From Chelonoidis abingdonii (lineage: Eukaryota > Chordata > Testudines > Testudinidae), in NCBI RefSeq assembly GCF_003597395.2, contig NC_133773.1, positions 60,315,407 to 60,379,406 on the forward strand: a stretch of 64,000 nucleotides of DNA, in the 5' to 3' direction. Below are positions 58,584 to 64,000 of this stretch, piece by piece (the first letter of the stretch is position 1; each line of letters begins with the position of its first letter). Under the pieces are notes generated by a model that saw only the letters and a program-made list of their open reading frames with translations, made no database searches and was not told where the DNA came from. The translations under genes and the position numbers were made by a program.

Positions 58584-61500
58584 GTAGATGGACACCTGGA
58601 TTCTAACCTCCACAGTTAGTAAGATTCACTTTTTGAATATAAATAGTTGCTGTTTTAAATGCTTCTAAGGTTTCTATTTTATTTTTGGTTTGCTCAATGT
58701 ACATTAACATATGTGCTCTATCTGCGCTCACTCACTACCACCAAATTAAAAAATGTATCGTTAAGTCAAAAGTGTGTGACATTTAGTACATTTTTCCTTC
58801 TCAGCTATGGCCCCTATTCTGCAAGATGGTCCACATGGGCAAAGCTCTTGCTTACACACAAGACAACTGGAAGAATCATGGGATATGTTAATTCCCCTCT
58901 CCCACCTACCATATGGAACATGCATTTTATCCATGTTTTACTAAAAATCTAATGGCTATAGATATGTGGTTATCTTGAGGCAAAGGAAAACTATGTTAAT
59001 TTTCTGAAAAAGAAAATACCAAGATAGAGTTAATGTTTTAAAATATTGGTCTTATTTTAAAAAGTACCTCAAGAACGTGTCCTTTACTATTAGAGTTACA
59101 AGAGGGAAGAGGAACAAGTAAACATCTAGAGAATTTAATCATTAACAATGAACCATACTATAGCTTTTGTCTTCTTTCTAAATGGGAGTTGCTGTCATTT
59201 GAAGGAGCTTTGTGTAGTTTTCTTGGCCAGTTCTGGTAAGTGATGCCATACCCGCACACAGTATTTGAGTTTGTCAGAAAAGACTAATTCTATATCAAGT
59301 CAAGGGAAATTAGATGCACTACAACAAAGCTTGTAAGTCAACGATGAACCTGTCAAACAAAGGCTAATTACTTTTCTTGTTTATATCCTGTGACAATTTG
59401 GTTGATTTGCTTCAAAAATACTTTTAGATTTTTTAAATATTGCAAATATTAACAATCTACCATTTTAGAGGCATCAGAAAATTAATAGAACATATTCTAC
59501 CTAATTCTCTGCTTTACACCAGATTACTGTACACTTCTCACCCCATTGCTACAGTAGCTAAGAAGAAAGCTTATACACATACAGAGACAAAAGGACAAAT
59601 ATTTTAGATAGCTTTATTAAAGACTGGAGTTTTTCCTGATCAGTATAGTTATTTCAAGGAAGCAACTCAATTACTGGATCTGACAAAAGAGTTGTGGCAC
59701 ACAGTGGCATATTTACTTGTGTATATATACATACACACATTCATGTGGCCCCCTTCAAGGGTTTAGCGATACATTCACAGCAATTTTAGGGGAAAACGTT
59801 TATCCAATGAAGATTATGTCAGACCTTTAATATGAAGAAACTTTGTCCCAAAATAGCATACACAGGCACCTAATATATTCTGATGTCATCCATTTAAAAG
59901 GAATATCAGACTATCTTAGGACTTCACTCTTTTTGCTGGTTTAATTACTCAGACAGGATGGCGGGCCAGACTACATGGTGCTTCTAGTTTCAGAGTACTC
60001 TATGCATTTCTGATAAATGGGAAAAGAATAGATGACCTGGCAGAAGGCTCAGACAATAACATGTGATTTACAGGACATGAATGCAGCTACTATAAGATTT
60101 ATCTGACAGCCCTCTCCGATAGTGGACTGTTGAGTATCCGATGGAATGATTTCTAGTCTGGAAAGTCTACTACTGAGTAGCCATGCACATTATTTATTTA
60201 TTAGATGTTTTGGGTTGAAACCATTTTTAAATGATGCACTTCACAATGCTTAGCCATAAATTTGGCTTTAAACCCTAGAAGGGAGGTAGTGTTATTGGAA
60301 TGTATGTCAGACTGAATTAGGATGAGCAACGCAATGCTTTTATAAAGTGGCCTTGAATGTAACGTCGATTCTTTCAAAAATGATATTAATGTCAAATAAG
60401 CAGAAACACTTTCCAGTAATATTAAATGAAGGATTCCTTTTTCTCTTGATAGATTTATATAAATGTAAGTATACTCACACAAAGTCTCAAATTTAGTATG
60501 TCAGTCAAAAAACTACTTTTTGATGATTGTATGGAGAATAAGTCTTACTCTGGTAAATCAATCTGGGTTTTAAATAAGAAGTTTGGGTACTGTACTACAT
60601 TGAATTATTTAATATTTCATAAACCAAGGAAGATGAGTACATTTAAATAAGGATGATAACAAAACAACCAAATTTTTACACGTAGAAGCAAAGAGGATGT
60701 CTAAATAGCTGACTTAAAAAACTTGAACAAAAAATAGCCGAAATAATACATAGAAAGATTTCTTTTCAGACAGTTGTAGTTGCTCTTAAAAATTACTTTA
60801 CCTAGGAAATAATTGATTTTCTCCATTTTCCTAGATAAATAATAATAAAATCTCAAACCTTTTTTGCTGCAACGACATATGATTTTATTACTGTATTGTT
60901 TGCTTCTTGGAAAAGAAGAAATGTCCCAGTCTTATACACTGAAGTTGTGTTTATTTGTTTAAGGTATTGGTATATAATTGGTATTGGCGTAATACTTTAA
61001 TAGGGCAAATACTGGGAAAGAAATTAGGTACAAAATACTGATGATATTAATCAGAACAGCCCTCCACTTTCATAAAATGTCTGACAAATTTTTGAAGTTT
61101 TAAATCAAAATTGTACATGCTTAATTTGTAACTGCTGAATTATTTATGTGATTAAAACTAGTTTTTGACCTGATCTTTCGATCTTTGGCACTCCATCCTC
61201 TCCATCTCCTCTTAAAAATCAATTATAATTTTAGCAAGAGGATACCACTTCACTTCCCACCCCATCTTGGGCCAAAATATATATAAATATATATCAATCA
61301 AACTCAACCCCATCTCCTCCCGGTATCTGTAAAATGTCTAGTTGAAATTCAGTTTCATATCTCTCATGCTTTCATGCAGCAAAAGACAGTTCACTTTTTA
61401 ACAAAATAAATCACTTTTGTGATTGCCATGCTGACCTCTTTGAATTAGGAAAATTCAAAGTGAAAAATGTAATTATCACCCCCAGAACAATCTGTACACA

Positions 61501-63371
61501 TCTGGAGCTAATTTTGGCTTCATTTCTCCCATCATTTTTCATATTCTGCCAAATATTACAACTGCTATGTAACTTTTAAAAGTGACTTTATTGGTTTATT
61601 TCAACTCTTACTTAAAACAAGCTCATCCTTCGCTACTAACACTACTAAGCAATCACCATATCCTCCATTTGATTAGATTAGCATTAAATAGCACTGTGAC
61701 ATGTATGACAAATAGGTGCATTAGAGTGGGTCATTTATTTCTTGTGCTTTCCACTTCCAACAACCAAGTATGTGACATACTGTACAAAAGACACTATTGT
61801 TCTTTGCAATTTTCAAAAAATAAAAAATAAAGAGATTATTTAAAAAAATAAAGAGATTACCTTACCAAAAAAATAAACAGCAATTACAACGTAACAGGCT
61901 AATCAGACCATCTTAAAAAGAAATATTTTTAGCATCTCAAATCACTAGTTTTCTAAAAGAAAAATAGAAGAGTATAACAAGTTTTATGTAGGTTTCCAAG
62001 TAACATCTCTTTCAGTTTTTAAATAATCAATGGTAAATTTGTATTCTAAGAATGTAGACTGGCTAGGTATACTTTCAGAAAATAACAGCAACATTTATGA
62101 TAAGCAATTATTTCCAAGTTCCCAAAGTTCCATAAAAGATTAAGTAAAACTTTCAAAAAACAAATATACTCCCTTGATATTTTCTGCAGAAGATGGGGAA
62201 ATTATGTAAACAAAATTCTGATTACATCCGTGAATAATAAGCCCACTAGAAACATAACTACTCTTCAGTAGTTCATTGTAAAATCCATTAGGTGTAATCT
62301 CCAGAAGTAATTGTTCTTATTGCACTTTATTGACAATGAAGACTATTGATTTTTCACACCTTCTATGATTCTTTCATTTGTATTCATGAAATGTCCATCA
62401 GCACAGTCTGAATAAATTTGGCAATATAAGCACTAAAACGAATAAATCGATGTGAAGAAACATTAATTTTGCATTATCCTTATTCGTCAGGCAAGTAAAC
62501 CATAAGGGTTGTAAATGAAGGTCAAAGGTTTTTAAATGGGTCAGAACCCTTGACCTCTAGACCAATACCCTTCCCATTAAAAAAGGCTATTTTAAAGTTT
62601 TAAGTAGGGGAATTTACTACCAGGTATCATTTTTAAAGCACCAAAAAAGAAAAAGTTCAATAAAAACATTCTTCTATTTAATTACAACAGAGAAAGCAAG
62701 AGGACACCAAAAGTACATCCATTTGATGAAGTACATATAATTCTTTAACCACAATTCTAAGAAGGTTATCCAGATTCTTATCAAAACTAACCAAAGAGCT
62801 AGGGCAATAATAAGATTTTTAGAGCACCTAAGGTGATTTTGTCTTCAAGAATGTAGAACATCTTGACATGTTGACCATCACAGCCACTTTCACCTTTTTC
62901 CCCCCTCAGATTCAAAGTACATGCCAAAAACAATTAACAGTAACAAGGATTTCAGAAGTATGCACCACTCATTTTATAAACTCTACACAAAAGAAAAATG
63001 CTCACTCATCCCAGAGGATTTCAAGTGCCACTATACAAGGTGCAGAAATCAATCTGTTTCCCTAATTTTTATTTTCTCTTCTGAAAACAGAGCAAGGAAT
63101 TAGACTTCAAGACTGAGGTTATGTAAATGCTAGACATTTTTAATGGGACTCAAAAACCTCAGTGTCTTCACTCACCTGAGATTGCACAATTAGTATAATG
63201 TCATATTCCATTTGCAATCTAAGTGTCTAAAATGTAGTCCTTCTAGAGTACAGTTAAAAATATATTCTAATTGTAAGCATGTTTACCATAACTTCAGCTA
63301 TTTATCAAAGGCAGCAATTGCAGCCACACAACTTTTCTTCAGTATTAATACTACTATCAATTAAAACTCAC
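58584..63371. other. Intron, no gene seen
   Basis: AT-rich, with TA-rich runs near 59720-59735 and 61275-61300, and two copies of AAAAAATAAAGAGATTA near 61820-61860. No recognisable element or exon before the exon at 63372. Confidence 0.5.
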
Positions 63372-63433
63372 CTGAGAACAAAGTAACATGACCAACTCCA
63401 CCACTGAACTACTAGATTTCATGCAGACCAGAC
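63372..63433 (-). CDS. NBEA: Neurobeachin-family exon (first, most 5', in window)
   Basis: Minus-strand exon of 62 nt. The acceptor has a good pyrimidine tract (TCTTTTTCCTTTTGTAG) and the donor is TCTCAG followed by gtgagttt. The only open frame starts with GT as the last two bases of a codon (phase 1) and gives LVCMKSSSSVVELVMLLCSQ, ending in phase 0. It joins to EWQNSIQ of the 32.7-kb exon, giving LLCSQ-EWQNS, as expected for neurobeachin. The other two frames hit stops. It lies N-terminal to DUF1088 in the protein. Confidence 0.8.
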
Positions 63434-64000
63434 CTACAAAAGGAAAAAGATTTAATTATACTTAGGTTTGTATTTATCTGGTATTGGGTATTAAACTTAT
63501 TAAAATCTAGTACATTTGTTTTAATATATAAAATTAACTATGTCTTAAACAGCATCTTAGTAATCAATTAAAGCTGAATTTTTACACTTACATTTAAATG
63601 TATATTAGCTCCAAGCTATATTATCTTATAATTCATATGCTTAAATGGGAGATCATAATTCAATTACTGTTTTGAAAAATTATCTTATGCTATAAAATGC
63701 TACCTCAGATTTATTTAACTGCAATTGTATAAATATTTGTGTTTCAGAATACTAGAATAAGTGTGCATAGCACATGCTATATTGATCCATAGTATCTACC
63801 CTTTGCTATTTTGGAGAGGATTGGTCACTATCTATGCAGAGAGGGGAAATGGCTCTATGACCTTTGCTTTCTACATTGCACTCTCTCCCTTCAATCCCCT
63901 AGCTATCAATCAAGTTTCCATTTTGTTTCATGGCAGCAAACATCCCAAACACTCTTATTAGTACTTTGACCTGTGACCCCACACTAAACCTTAACAGAAG
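63434..64000 (-). other. Intron (upstream side), partial
   Basis: AT-rich sequence running off the window. No further exon recognised in these 567 bases. Confidence 0.6.

Larger units (their letters stand above)
32745..63371 (-). other. Host-gene intron, 30,627 bp, phase 0
   Basis: Bounded on the minus strand by donor gtgagttttaat (next to 63372) and acceptor ctttacag (next to 32744). Outside the listed elements (32745-33302, 33581-34649, 34741-36152, 36523-39953, 40001-43929, 44076-44349, 44516-47305, 55741-56387, 57213-58361, 58584-63371) it is AT-rich sequence with poly-A/T runs and short TA repeats (for example about 40895-40932 and 45897-45911). No further exon, nested gene or RNA gene was recognised. 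Confidence 0.8.

Noticed and set aside
1..64000. Nested MAB21L1 or MAB21L2 gene, known inside NBEA or LRBA introns of other vertebrates
   Set aside because: No ORF of the needed size (about 360 aa, single exon) is present; the longest is 222 aa and is DIRS.

Overview
This window is vertebrate nuclear DNA, almost entirely intron. It is AT-rich, has no long host ORF, has canonical GT-AG splice sites, and is loaded with interspersed repeats. The repeat mix (CR1 LINEs, several DIRS tyrosine-recombinase retrotransposons, Penelope-like elements, hAT and Tigger-like DNA transposons, MIR/L2-type relics) fits a non-mammalian amniote, most likely a turtle. The species call is inference from repeat families recognised by eye.

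The host gene is on the minus strand. Three short exons at 63372-63433, 32680-32744 and 12308-12416 join in frame into 78 codons that read as the region just before or at the start of the DUF1088 segment of a BEACH-family scaffold protein. Neurobeachin (NBEA) fits best and its paralogue LRBA is the alternative. The joins use intron phases 0 and 2. The introns are about 30.6 kb and 20.3 kb, and further introns run off both window ends. Everything else lies inside introns of this gene.

Layout. 1-2.46 kb: intron. 2.46-7.12 kb: DIRS copy A, minus strand, missing most of its recombinase end. 7.78-9.5 kb: minus-strand CR1 carrying a nested hAT (perfect 8-bp target duplication) and a nested 100-bp MITE. 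12.31-12.42 kb: exon. 12.82-13.51 kb: hAT-like element with internal palindromic repeats. 17.58-24.9 kb: mosaic in which DIRS copy B is split by a CR1 scrap, a Penelope-like element with a hammerhead-like motif, and a second CR1. 26.4-28.0 kb: CR1, a GC-rich insertion, a MITE and a microsatellite. 32.68-32.74 kb: exon. 33-47 kb: mostly plain intron with a few small elements, including a GC-rich hAT at 36.15 kb. 47.3-54.45 kb: DIRS copy C, with both terminal regions, an inserted LTR-like block and a rearranged, internally duplicated gag region. 54.8-57.2 kb: AT-rich repeat with a tRNA-derived SINE, a MITE and a Tigger-like element. 58.36-58.57 kb: head-to-head Penelope-like dimer with hammerhead-like cores and a 9-bp target duplication. 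63.37-63.43 kb: exon.

The most interesting features are the Penelope/hammerhead palindrome at 58.4 kb and the rearranged DIRS copy C. No previously unknown protein system is visible. All transposon ORFs are broken and there is no CRISPR, operon or other prokaryotic feature. Family names come from sequence recognition without a database search.
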